This document shows positions 24,920-33,043 of a DNA stretch of 64,000 nucleotides, in pieces. This DNA is from DAOUAT01 sp964551735. GTDB lineage: Bacteria; Chloroflexota; Anaerolineae; CG2-30-64-16. The notes below the pieces were generated by a model, which saw only the letters and a list, made by a program, of their open reading frames with translations, was not told the DNA's origin and did no database searches. The translations under genes were made by a program, and so were the position numbers. Every line of letters begins with the position of its first letter. Position 1 is the first letter of the stretch. Location: assembly GCA_964551735.1 (NCBI GenBank), contig CAZKEF010000017.1:1-64000 (forward strand), in the 5' to 3' direction.

Positions 24920-25609
24920 GTGGAGGCCATTCGGCTTATTGCCCAGGGCGACTCGGCGCTGTTCGAGATCATCCTGTTGTCGCTGCGCGTGTCGGGCATC
25001 GCGCTGCTGTTCAGCACGCTCATCGGCATCCCCCTGGGCGCCGCGCTGGGGCTGGGGCGTTTTCCGGGCCGCAGATTGCTGGTGGCGCTGATGTACACCG
25101 GCATGGGGTTTCCGCCGGTGGTGGTCGGCCTGTTCGTCTATCTGATGCTGTCGCGCAGCGGGCCGCTGGGCGGGCTGAACTCGACGGCCATCCCCTCGCT
25201 GTTCACGCCCGGCGCGATGGTGATCGCCCAGTGCATCATCGCGTTCCCGCTGGTGGCCGGGTTCACCATGGCCGCGGTGCTGGGGGTTGACCCAGGGCTG
25301 CGCCAGCAGGTGCGCTCGCTGGGCGCCACCGATTGGCAGACCACCCTCACGGTGCTGCTGGAAGCCCGGATCGGCGTCATCGTCTCGGTGATCGCGGGCT
25401 TCGGCGGCATCATCTCGGAGGTGGGCGCAGTGATGCTGGTGGGCGGCAACATTGAGGGCCGGACGCGGGTCCTCACCACCGCCATCGTACTGGAAACGCG
25501 CACCGGCAACTTCGACCTGGCCATCGCCCTGGGGGTGATCCTGCTGACCATCACGTTCCTGATCAACGTGGCGATGCTGCGGTTGCAGGGGAAGGCGCTG
25601 AACGAATGA
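24920..25609 (+). CDS. tupB: Tungstate ABC transporter permease
   Basis: 229 residues from GTG 24920, with five or six membrane helices and the permease EAA-like loop (QQVRSLGATDWQTTLTVLLEA). TupB is the membrane subunit of the TupABC tungstate importer. The start is doubtful: homologues extend a few residues further, and the frame is open upstream through IxEIWRGLVEAIRLI; a GGAG at 24885 lies at ideal distance from an ATC at 24896 and there is no such site before the GTG. The stop overlaps tupC as ATGA. Confidence 0.9.
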   Translation: MEAIRLIAQGDSALFEIILLSLRVSGIALLFSTLIGIPLGAALGLGRFPGRRLLVALMYTGMGFPPVVVGLFVYLMLSRSGPLGGLNSTAIPSLFTPGAMVIAQCIIAFPLVAGFTMAAVLGVDPGLRQQVRSLGATDWQTTLTVLLEARIGVIVSVIAGFGGIISEVGAVMLVGGNIEGRTRVLTTAIVLETRTGNFDLAIALGVILLTITFLINVAMLRLQGKALNE

Positions 25610-26343
25610 ACGGCGACAACACCTGTTACCGGATCGAAAACGCGACCAAGGTCTACAACAGCCGCCGCGTGCTGGATGTGGAGCGCCTGGACATCCGCTG
25701 CGGTGAGGTCTTCGCGCTGGTGGGGCCCAGCGGCTCGGGCAAGAGCACCCTGCTGCGCTTGCTGAATTTCCTGGAGCCGCCGACCGAAGGGACGATCGCG
25801 TTCAGTGGCGAGATCTTCAGCGCGACCCGAGATGTGGCGTTGGAGACCCGGCGCCGCGTCACCACCGTGGCGCAGCGGCCCATCCTGCTGGACCGCAGCG
25901 TGCTGGCCAACGTAACCTTCGGGCTGCAATTGCGCGGCCAGCGCGATCCGGCGGGACAGGTGCAGGCCGCGCTGGAGCGGGTGGGGCTGGGCAAGTTGGG
26001 CCGTCAGCCGGCGCGCACGCTGTCAGGCGGCGAGGCGCAGCGGGTGGCGCTGGCGCGGGCCATGGTGATCCGGCCCCAGGTGCTGCTGTTGGACGAACCG
26101 ACGGCGAACCTGGACCCCTACAACGTCGGCATGATCGAAGACACGGTACGGGCCCTGAACCAGGAGCGGGGCACGACCATCGTGCTGGTGACGCATAACG
26201 TGTTTCAGGCCAAGCGGCTCGCCAGCCGGGTCGCGTTGATGCTGGAAGGCCGCATCATTGAAATGGCTGATGTGACATCGTTTTTCGAGAAGCCAACCGA
26301 TCCCCGGACGGCCGCGTTCGTCCGGGGCGAAATGGTTTACTAA
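25606..26343 (+). CDS. tupC: Tungstate ABC transporter ATP-binding protein
   Basis: 245 residues with Walker A GPSGSGKST, Q-loop VAQRPILL, signature LSGGEAQ, Walker B VLLLDEPTANLDP and H-loop VTHN. The D-loop and length match TupC/ModC-type ATPases but no C-terminal TOBE/MOP regulatory domain is present; the free molbindin at 31575 may replace it. As the only importer ATPase in the plus-strand cluster, it may also energise the WtpB permease at 30686. Confidence 0.92.
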   Translation: MNGDNTCYRIENATKVYNSRRVLDVERLDIRCGEVFALVGPSGSGKSTLLRLLNFLEPPTEGTIAFSGEIFSATRDVALETRRRVTTVAQRPILLDRSVLANVTFGLQLRGQRDPAGQVQAALERVGLGKLGRQPARTLSGGEAQRVALARAMVIRPQVLLLDEPTANLDPYNVGMIEDTVRALNQERGTTIVLVTHNVFQAKRLASRVALMLEGRIIEMADVTSFFEKPTDPRTAAFVRGEMVY

Positions 26344-26364
26344 ACACTCTGAAAGGGGAGACTC

Positions 26365-27672
26365 ATGTACAAACGAACTTCGCCATTCCTTGCTATTCTG
26401 CTGGTCGTCACCGTCCTTCTGGGTGCCTGCGTGCAGCCGGCGCCTGCGCCGCAACCCACACAAGCGCCGGCAGCCCAGCCGGCAGAACCGACCAAAGCGC
26501 CGGAAGCAACCAAGCTCATCCTGGCCACCACCACCAGCACCGCCGACTCTGGTCTGCTGGACTTCATCCTGCCCGACTTTGAGCAGAAGTTCACCGCGGA
26601 TGTGGATGTGATCGCGGTCGGCACCGGCCAGGCGTTGGAGATCGGCAGCAAGGGGGACGCGGACGTCGTCCTGGTGCACAGCCGCAAGGGTGAGGACCAG
26701 TTCGTGGCCGACGGCAACGCCAAAGAACGCTTCGACGTCATGTACAACGACTACATCATCGTCGGCCCGGTGGAAGATCCGGCCAAGATCGCGGGCATGG
26801 AAAAGGCCAAAGACGCATTCAAGGCGATCATGGAGGCCGAAGTGCTCTTCGTGAGCCGCGGCGACAAATCCGGGACGCACAGCAAGGAGTTGAGCGTCTG
26901 GGCCAGCATGCCATTCACGCCCACGGCCGACATGAAGTGGTACAACAGCATCGGCCAGGGCATGGGCGACACGCTGCTGTTCGCCAACGAGTCTCAGGGC
27001 TACACCGTGGCTGATCGCGGCACCTACCTGTCCATGCGCGACAAGCTGCCGGGCCTGGCGATCCTGGTGGGCGGCGAGAACCTGGCCGAGAACAAGGACA
27101 AAGTGCTGCTCAATCCCTACGGCGTGCTGGCCGTCAACCCGGAGAAGCATCCCAACGTCAAGGCCGACCTGGCCATGAAGTTCGTGGAGTGGCTCACCTC
27201 GATTGAGACGCAGGAGATGATCGGCGGCTATGGCGTGGACGAGTTCGGCCAACCGCTGTTCTACCCCAGCTCGGCGGCATTCCTGGCCGCGCAAGCGCCA
27301 GCGCCGGCCGCGGGCGGCGATGTCGCGCTGAAGATCACCGGCAAAGTGGGCAAGGAGCTGGGGTGGCCCGAGGCGGAAGTCCGGGCGCTGAAGACCCTGG
27401 ACGTGCAATCCACCAACAGCAAGGGCGAGACCGACACCTACACCGGCGTGCTGATCAGCGATCTGCTGGCGCTGGCAACCCCGGCCGCGGATGCCCAGAC
27501 CCTGGAATTCGTGGCGGATGATGGTTATACCGCCGAAGCGCCGCTGGCCGACGTGTTGGCCTGCGCGGATTGCATCATCTCGTTCCGCACCAATGGCGGC
27601 TTCAGCACCGTGCTGCCCGGCTTCGCCAAGAACTTGCAAGTCAAGGGCGTCATCGAGATCAAGCTCAAATAA
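26365..27672 (+). CDS. tupA: Tungstate-binding lipoprotein TupA fused to a sulfite-oxidase-fold domain
   Basis: 435 residues. Lipobox LLGAC (Cys22), a Pro/Ala linker, then the TupA domain with the oxyanion-binding TTTS motif (residues 55-58) and GDKSGTHSKE. TupA proteins normally end near residue 280-300; here about 120 extra residues follow (VALKITGKVGKELGWPEAEV ... KGVIEIKLK), a domain of the oxidoreductase molybdopterin-binding type with a CADC motif. The neighbours carry the same extra domain. It is in the tup operon, 21 bases after tupC. Confidence 0.88.
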   Translation: MYKRTSPFLAILLVVTVLLGACVQPAPAPQPTQAPAAQPAEPTKAPEATKLILATTTSTADSGLLDFILPDFEQKFTADVDVIAVGTGQALEIGSKGDADVVLVHSRKGEDQFVADGNAKERFDVMYNDYIIVGPVEDPAKIAGMEKAKDAFKAIMEAEVLFVSRGDKSGTHSKELSVWASMPFTPTADMKWYNSIGQGMGDTLLFANESQGYTVADRGTYLSMRDKLPGLAILVGGENLAENKDKVLLNPYGVLAVNPEKHPNVKADLAMKFVEWLTSIETQEMIGGYGVDEFGQPLFYPSSAAFLAAQAPAPAAGGDVALKITGKVGKELGWPEAEVRALKTLDVQSTNSKGETDTYTGVLISDLLALATPAADAQTLEFVADDGYTAEAPLADVLACADCIISFRTNGGFSTVLPGFAKNLQVKGVIEIKLK

Positions 27673-27686
27673 CATTAGATTCATCT

Positions 27687-27864
27687 GGAATCGAGGCTTT
27701 AGCCGGTAACCTGGTTCAAGGAGCAGACCGGCTAAAACCTCGATTCCGAGAACCTGTCGGGGCGACTCTTTTGCAGCTCCCAGCCGGTCTGCGACCGGCG
27801 TCGCAGGCACTTTCGAGTCGGATCTCAACTCAAGACAGGGGTCGCAGACCCCCTGCAAACGAAA
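27687..27864. repeat. Palindromic element followed by second repeat module
   Basis: 27687-27747 is a copy of the family (GGAATCGAGGCTTTAGCCGG and inverted partner); 27782-27864 repeats the module seen at about 18785-18870 (AGCCGGTCTGCGACCGGCGT, later CAGACCCCCT). Together they occupy nearly all of the gap between tupA and the next lipoprotein. Confidence 0.8.
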
Positions 27865-27900
27865 TCCTGGGACCACCCCAACGCCAACGGAGGCGCCGCT

Positions 27901-29415
27901 ATGAAACCTTCTGTCCTTCTGCCCATCCTCTGTCTTTCGCTGCTCATCGCACCTCTGCTGCTCGGTGGCTGCGCGCCCCTGCCGGCTGCGCCGCTTCCTG
28001 CCGCGGCCCCGACCACTCTGCCGGCAGCCACGCCCGTCTCCCCTGCTGCGACCAGCGCACCGCCGGCCCCGGCCGCCGCGCCGGTGCTGGAAATTGTCGG
28101 GCCTGCCGGCTCCAAAGCGCTCACCCTGGAGGAGTTCAAGCAGCTCGATGTCATCGAGGGTGAGGCCGGGTTCAAGAGCAGCACCGGCAGGATCACCCCG
28201 CCGCTGCCGCACCGGGGCGTCAGCCTGCTGGCTCTTGCTGAACTCATCGGCCCGCTGGATCCGGGCATGGGGGTCAACGCAGTCGCCAAGGACGGCTACG
28301 CCATCACTTTCTCCTATGACCAGCTCACCAAGGGCACGTTCATCGCGTATGACCCGGCCACAGGTGAGGAGCTGAAGGCCCCTGGCCCCTTGACCGCGAT
28401 GCTGGCGTTCGAACGCGATGGCCAACCCCTGCCCGAAGACAGCGACGGCACCCTGCGTGTGGTCATCATCAGCCCGAAGCGGGATCAGGTAACCGATGGC
28501 CACTGGTCAGTGAAGTGGGTCAACAAGATCGAGGTCAAGTCGTTGGTGGCTGACTGGACCGTGGCGCTGAACGGTGGCGTGCAGGTGGCGATAGACCGCG
28601 CCACCTTCGAGTCGTGCGTGGGCTGCCACCAGGCCACCTGGACCGATGACAAGGCCCAGGTGTGGACGGGCATCCCGTTGTGGTACCTGATGGGCTACGC
28701 GGACGACGAGGTCAAGCATCAGGGCCCGGCGTTCAACGAAGCGCTGGCCCTGGCCGGCTACAAGATCGAGGTCGTGGCGGCGGACGGCTACAAGGTCAGC
28801 CTGGACAGCGCGCCGCTGGCCCGCAACAACGACGTCGTGGTCGCTTCCCTGGTCAACGACAACCCGCTGCCCGAGCAGTACGCGCCGCTGCGCCTGGTCG
28901 GCGTTGCCTTGAAGAAGAGCGATTTGGTCGGCGCCATCAGCGAGATCATCCTCGACGTGGCCGAGGCGACCGCGCGGGCCGAGGCTGCCCAGCCCACTGC
29001 AACGCCTGAGCCGACCGCAGCCCCTACCCCGGAGGCCGCCGCGCCCCCGGCCGATGTGGCCGGCGACCTGGTGGTCATCGGCGCGGTGGAGACGCCGCTG
29101 GGCCTGACCGAAGCCGATCTGCGTGATATGACCGTGGTCAAGATCACGGCGGAACACCCGAAATCGGGCGCGGCCGAGTACGAGGGCGTGCGGCTGAGCG
29201 AACTGCTGGCATTGGCAAACCCGGCCGGCGGCGCGGCCACGGTCGTCTTCACCGCAGCCGACGGCTACGCGGTCGAAGCCCCGCTGTCCGACGTGCAGGC
29301 CTGCGCCGACTGCATGGTGGCTTTCACCAACACACCCGGCAAGCTGAAACTCGCCATGCCGGGGCAGTCCAGCAGCCTGTGGGTGAAGGATGTGAGCCAG
29401 ATCGAGTTGAAGTGA
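27901..29415 (+). CDS. Lipoprotein with three sulfite-oxidase-fold-like domains
   Basis: 504 residues. Lipobox LGGC (Cys24) and an Ala/Pro linker precede three consecutive domains at about 60-215, 220-350 and 390-504, the last preceded by a Thr/Pro linker. The second and third have Cys pairs, CVGC (about 239-242, followed by His) and CADC. The third domain is closely similar to the extra C-terminal domain of the TupA-like protein. The placement between tupA and wtpA suggests capture of tungstate/molybdate or of a molybdopterin-like compound at the cell surface; no enzymatic site is identified. CVGCH resembles a CxxCH haem-binding motif, but only one is present. Confidence 0.7.
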   Translation: MKPSVLLPILCLSLLIAPLLLGGCAPLPAAPLPAAAPTTLPAATPVSPAATSAPPAPAAAPVLEIVGPAGSKALTLEEFKQLDVIEGEAGFKSSTGRITPPLPHRGVSLLALAELIGPLDPGMGVNAVAKDGYAITFSYDQLTKGTFIAYDPATGEELKAPGPLTAMLAFERDGQPLPEDSDGTLRVVIISPKRDQVTDGHWSVKWVNKIEVKSLVADWTVALNGGVQVAIDRATFESCVGCHQATWTDDKAQVWTGIPLWYLMGYADDEVKHQGPAFNEALALAGYKIEVVAADGYKVSLDSAPLARNNDVVVASLVNDNPLPEQYAPLRLVGVALKKSDLVGAISEIILDVAEATARAEAAQPTATPEPTAAPTPEAAAPPADVAGDLVVIGAVETPLGLTEADLRDMTVVKITAEHPKSGAAEYEGVRLSELLALANPAGGAATVVFTAADGYAVEAPLSDVQACADCMVAFTNTPGKLKLAMPGQSSSLWVKDVSQIELK

Positions 29416-29434
29416 CCATAGAGCGGATGGGATC

Positions 29435-29495
29435 GGAATCGAGGCTTCAGCCGGTTACGTGCTTAACGCGAGCGGCCAGCTAAAGCCTCGATTCC
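29435..29495. repeat. Palindromic element (copy between two lipoprotein genes)
   Basis: 61 bp with GGAATCGAGGCTTCAGCCGG and its inverted partner, one arm base differing from other copies. It is followed by a T-rich stretch (CTCTTTTGTTTCTT), so it may double as a terminator or attenuator before wtpA. Confidence 0.8.
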
Positions 29496-29525
29496 AGAAG
29501 CTCTTTTGTTTCTTGCATAGGGCCG

Positions 29526-30689
29526 ATGATGACCAAACGATGCCGTGTCACGCTCATACTTATCGTCGCGGCTGCCCTGCTGATCGGCTGCGCCGCGTCC
29601 CCGCCCGCACTGACACTGCCCGCCGACACATCATCCGCGGCCGCCGAACCTTCAACCACTTCAACCTCAACCTTAACCTCAGCCTCAACCCGCGTCCCCC
29701 TGGTCGTCTTCGGCGCGGGCAGCCTGATCGCGCCGTTCGACGCGCTGGAGGCCGCTTTTGAGGCGCGCTACCCCAAGATTGACGTGCGCGCCGAGTATCA
29801 CGGCAGCATCCAGGTCATCCGTCACGTCACGGAGCTGCACGTGCCCATTGACGTGGTCGCCACCGCCGATGCCGCGCTGATCCCCATGCTGATGACCGGC
29901 GCCACCGACCCGGAGACGGGCCGCCCCTATGCCAACTGGCACATCCGCTTCGCCAGCAACCACCTGGCGCTGGCCTATCAGCCGGACAGCAAGTACGCGG
30001 CCGAGATCACGGCGGACAACTGGCCGGAGGTGCTGGCCCGCCCCGATGTCAAGGTGGGCATCGCCGACCCGCGGTTCGACGCGGCCGGCTACCGCGCATT
30101 CATGGCCGTCGCATTGGCGCAGGAGCGCGCCAGGCAGTACACCTACTTCGGCCCGCTGTTCAAGGATCAGTTCACCCGGCCCGTGACGCTCTTCCTGGAC
30201 GACGCGCTGGACACCGTGACCGTGCCGGAGGTGCTGGAGACGCGCGCCGGCAGCCACATCCTGCTGCGCGGGGCCAGCATCCAGCTCATCGCGCTGCTGG
30301 AATCGGGCGACCTGGACTACGCGTTCGAGTATGAGTCGGTGATCCGCCAGCACGGGCTGGGAATGCTGCGCCTGCCCGCTGAGGTGAACCTGGGCGAACC
30401 CGCGCACGAGGCAGACTACGGCCGCGTGCAGGTCAACCTGGATTTCCAGCGCTTCGCCACGGTGAAACCCAAGTTCCGCGGGGAACGCATCGGCTACGGG
30501 GTCACGATCCCGACCAACGCGCCGCATCCCGCTGAGGCCGCCCAGTTCATCGCGTTCCTGCTGAGCCCCGAAGGCCGCGCGATCATGGAAGCGAACCACC
30601 ACCCGATGTTCGAGACGCCGCTGGCCGTAGGCTACGAGCGGGTCCCAGCCGCGCTGCAGGCGCTTTGCCAGCCGGCTGAGTCGCCATGA
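29526..30689 (+). CDS. wtpA: Molybdate/tungstate-binding lipoprotein (WtpA type)
   Basis: 387 residues with lipobox LLIGC (Cys22), a Ser/Thr linker, then a ModA/WtpA fold: FGAGSLIAPFDALEAAFE, VVATADAALIPMLM, ANWHIRFASNHLALAYQ and DNWPEVLARPDVKVGIADP. These match archaeal-type WtpA, which binds both oxyanions in octahedral geometry. The start is one of two adjacent ATGs. The stop overlaps wtpB as ATGA. Confidence 0.88.
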   Translation: MMTKRCRVTLILIVAAALLIGCAASPPALTLPADTSSAAAEPSTTSTSTLTSASTRVPLVVFGAGSLIAPFDALEAAFEARYPKIDVRAEYHGSIQVIRHVTELHVPIDVVATADAALIPMLMTGATDPETGRPYANWHIRFASNHLALAYQPDSKYAAEITADNWPEVLARPDVKVGIADPRFDAAGYRAFMAVALAQERARQYTYFGPLFKDQFTRPVTLFLDDALDTVTVPEVLETRAGSHILLRGASIQLIALLESGDLDYAFEYESVIRQHGLGMLRLPAEVNLGEPAHEADYGRVQVNLDFQRFATVKPKFRGERIGYGVTIPTNAPHPAEAAQFIAFLLSPEGRAIMEANHHPMFETPLAVGYERVPAALQALCQPAESP

Positions 30690-31468
30690 GCCGCCGCCCG
30701 GCCCTCGACATCATCTTCAGCCTGGCGGGCGGGGCGCTGCTGCTGTTCCTGGTGGCGCCGCTGGCCAGCACCCTCCTCTCCACCTCGCCGGCCGCGTTCT
30801 GGGATACACTGCACGATCCCGAGGTGGTCGGCTCAATCCGGCTCACCTTCCTGGCCGCGCTGGGAGCGGTGGTCTTCGGCCTGCTCACCGGCGTGCCGTT
30901 GGCCTATCTGATCGCCCGGCGCGCCTTCCCCGGCCGGTCGCTGGTGCAGGCGGTGGTCAACCTGCCCCTGGTGATCCCGCATACCGCAGCCGGCATCGCC
31001 CTGCTGATGGTCTTCGGCCGACGGGGGGTCTTCGGCCAGGCGTTCGCGCCGCTGGGCATCGCGTTCACCGACACGGTCTGGGGCATCACGGTCGCGATGG
31101 CGTTTGTCGGCCTGCCGTTCCTGGTGAACGCGGCCCGCGAGGCGTTCGACGGGGTGGATCGGGAGTATGAGCTGGCCGCGCTGGCCGACGGCGCGTCGCC
31201 GTGGCAGGCGTTCTGGCACGTGACGCTGCCGCAGGCGGGGCGCGGGGTGCTCAGCGGCGCGTTGATGATGTGGGCGCGCGGGGTCAGCGAGTTCGGCGCA
31301 GTGGTGATCCTGGCCTACCACCCCAAGGTGGCCCCGGTGCTGGTGTATCAGCGCTTCGAGGGGTTCGGCCTGGCCGCCGCGCAGGGGGTGGCGACCGTGC
31401 TGATCGTCAGCGCGCTGCTGGTGTTCGTGCTGCTCAACCTGGTCGGCCGGCGCCAGGGTTCAGGTTAA
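30686..31468 (+). CDS. wtpB: Molybdate/tungstate ABC transporter permease (WtpB/ModB type)
   Basis: 260 residues with about six membrane helices and the EAA loop (YELAALADGASPWQAFWHVTLP). It is translationally coupled to wtpA. No ATPase gene follows; the next gene is the molbindin, so this permease probably borrows TupC or an ATPase elsewhere. Confidence 0.9.
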   Translation: MSRRPALDIIFSLAGGALLLFLVAPLASTLLSTSPAAFWDTLHDPEVVGSIRLTFLAALGAVVFGLLTGVPLAYLIARRAFPGRSLVQAVVNLPLVIPHTAAGIALLMVFGRRGVFGQAFAPLGIAFTDTVWGITVAMAFVGLPFLVNAAREAFDGVDREYELAALADGASPWQAFWHVTLPQAGRGVLSGALMMWARGVSEFGAVVILAYHPKVAPVLVYQRFEGFGLAAAQGVATVLIVSALLVFVLLNLVGRRQGSG

Positions 31469-31574
31469 GCGCAAAGTAATGCAGGTGTCAGAAATCGGGG
31501 CAAAATGTGCTATAGTGAGGGTCGTGATAGCCGGTGACCCGGCAATTTCTGATCTACACCACAAGGAGGGCAGT

Positions 31575-31778
31575 ATGCTCAGCGCACGCAATCAGTTCGC
31601 AGGCACAGTCAAGTCAATCAAGCTCGGCAACGTGATGGCCGAGGTCGTCATTGTCGTCGGGGAGTTGGAGTTCGTGGCCGCGATTACGCGCGGTTCGGTG
31701 GAAAGCATGAATCTGCAGGTCGGCGACGAGGTGCGGGCGGTCGTCAAGGCGACCGAGATGATGGTGGCGAAGGACTGA
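31575..31778 (+). CDS. Molbindin (single Mop/TOBE domain)
   Basis: 67 residues from ATG 31575 with AAGGAGGG four bases upstream; the longer frame to 31479 is rejected. The sequence SARNQFAGTVKSIKLGNVMA, then VVKATEMMVAKD, is the standard Mop fold that oligomerises to store molybdate or tungstate in the cytoplasm. A possible -10 TATAGT is at 31511 without a good -35. The last 35 bases overlap the convergent GIY-YIG gene, and the terminator lies within that gene. Confidence 0.92.
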   Translation: MLSARNQFAGTVKSIKLGNVMAEVVIVVGELEFVAAITRGSVESMNLQVGDEVRAVVKATEMMVAKD

Positions 31779-32043
31779 GTCCGGCGCAATCCGGCGGATT
31801 GCGGTACTGCTCGACCAGGCGCTCTTTGTGCGCCCGGTCGAGTTTTTTTATAGCCCATTCGCGGCGCAGCGCGGCCGAGCGGTCGGGGACATCTTCGCAG
31901 TAGACCAGCTCGACCGGACGGCGGGTGCGGGTGTATGCTGCGCCGCGGCCAGCGTTGTGCTGGGCCAGTCGTAACACCGCGTCGGTCGTCCAGCCGGTGT
32001 AGAGGGTGCCGTCGGCGCAGCGCACCATGTAAACGGTGGGCAC
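31744..32043 (-). CDS. GIY-YIG nuclease family protein (UPF0213/YhbQ type)
   Basis: 99 residues: VYMVRCADGTLYTGWT carries the GIY-YIG core in the variant VYM-YTG form, with Arg in the LAQHNAGRGAAYTR segment and the Glu in REWAIKKLDR. Small stand-alone members are thought to be structure-specific nucleases. It starts eight bases after the TyrA-like gene and ends antisense to the molbindin. Confidence 0.88.
   Translation of the reverse strand: MPTVYMVRCADGTLYTGWTTDAVLRLAQHNAGRGAAYTRTRRPVELVYCEDVPDRSAALRREWAIKKLDRAHKERLVEQYRNPPDCAGLSPSPPSSRSP
31810..31849 (+). terminator. Rho-independent terminator of the tup/wtp/mop cluster
   Basis: A 13-bp stem, CTCGACCAGGCGC with GCGCCCGGTCGAG (one A-C mismatch), loop TCTTTGT, then seven Ts. 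It lies entirely inside the coding region of the opposing GIY-YIG gene. Confidence 0.85.
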
Positions 32044-32051
32044 GCGGCCCC

Positions 32052-33038
32052 CTACTTACGTTTGGATTTCTCGCCCGGCAAGCGCATGCGGCCCATGAAC
32101 AGCTCGCGCATGGAGCGCCCCATCGTGGGGATCTCTGTCTCTGGCGCCTCATCCCAGACGCCGCGCTCGTAGGCTGAAACCCAACGGCGGCCGGTCACTA
32201 ACCCGTCCTCGAGCCGGGCAGCCAACTCTGCTTCCTGGCCCGCCTGCAACTGCGCCTGCCAGACGCCCAACTCAGCGATCAGCGTCTCGATCCAACGGAG
32301 CAGCGGCTCGCGATTGGCGATCAACCCGGCTGCGGCGTCTTTGCCGGTACGGGCCATCACCTGGGTGCCCGCAAAAAACTGCATGCCGGCCAGTTTGCGC
32401 ATGTCGTGCCAACTCGTGCTGTGGCTGGCCGCGGCCATCAGCGCTCCCGCCAGCACGGCCGGCAGATGCTCCACTGCGGCCGCCATGCCATCGTGCTCCA
32501 CCGGGTCAAGGAAGAACGGCTGCGCGCCCAGCGCTTCCACCAGGTCGGCGGCCAGATGCACGGCCCCGTCGTGGGTGGTCGTGTCGGCAGTCAGGCAGAA
32601 GAGCTTGCGCTCGAATAGATCGGCGCGAGCAGCCTCGCTGCCTTCGGGGTCGGCCAGAACCACGGGGTGGCCGCCGACGAAGTGAACGCCCGGTGGCAGC
32701 AGCTCGGCCGCCCAAGCCATCACCGGCGCCTTGATGTCCGCGGTATCAACGATCACACAGCCGGGCTTCAGGTCCTGGGCGATGAACTTCAGGGTGTCCC
32801 GGATCTCGCTGGCCGGCAGCGCCAGCAGCACGCGGTCGGCGCCATTCACCGCGCCGACCAGGTTCCAGTCGGTGCGATCCACCGCGCCCAGCTTCTTGGC
32901 GTGCCCTGCCGCGCCCGGATCGCGATCGTGCCCCACCACGGTCACTTTGTCCTGGTAGCGCCGCAGCGCCAACCCGGCCGAGGTTCCGATCAGCCCCAGG
33001 CCCACGATGGTCACTTGTAGTTTGTCGGTCATGGTCAT
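32052..33038 (-). CDS. Prephenate/arogenate dehydrogenase-like protein
   Basis: 328 residues with an NAD(P)-binding Rossmann motif (VTIVGLGLIGTSAGLAL), then FVGGHPV and the all-helical dimer domain with VEHDGMAAAVEHLPAVLA, as in TyrA. TyrA converts prephenate to hydroxyphenylpyruvate. No other aromatic-amino-acid gene is adjacent, so a related dehydrogenase role is possible. It is the third gene in M50-HD-TyrA-GIY order. Confidence 0.8.
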   Translation of the reverse strand: MTMTDKLQVTIVGLGLIGTSAGLALRRYQDKVTVVGHDRDPGAAGHAKKLGAVDRTDWNLVGAVNGADRVLLALPASEIRDTLKFIAQDLKPGCVIVDTADIKAPVMAWAAELLPPGVHFVGGHPVVLADPEGSEAARADLFERKLFCLTADTTTHDGAVHLAADLVEALGAQPFFLDPVEHDGMAAAVEHLPAVLAGALMAAASHSTSWHDMRKLAGMQFFAGTQVMARTGKDAAAGLIANREPLLRWIETLIAELGVWQAQLQAGQEAELAARLEDGLVTGRRWVSAYERGVWDEAPETEIPTMGRSMRELFMGRMRLPGEKSKRK

Positions 33039-33043
33039 CTCTT

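Noticed and set aside
26023..28503. An 826-codon open frame on the minus strand
   Set aside because: It is antisense to tupC, tupA and the start of the next lipoprotein, has no recognisable domain, and arises from the high GC content. Similar long shadows at 16920-18140, 35437-37086, 41560-42849 and 9317-10491 were dropped for the same reason.
28612..28626. Cytochrome c haem site in the three-domain lipoprotein
   Set aside because: A single CVGCH occurs in a sulfite-oxidase-like domain with no other cytochrome features; by chance such a motif is not rare.
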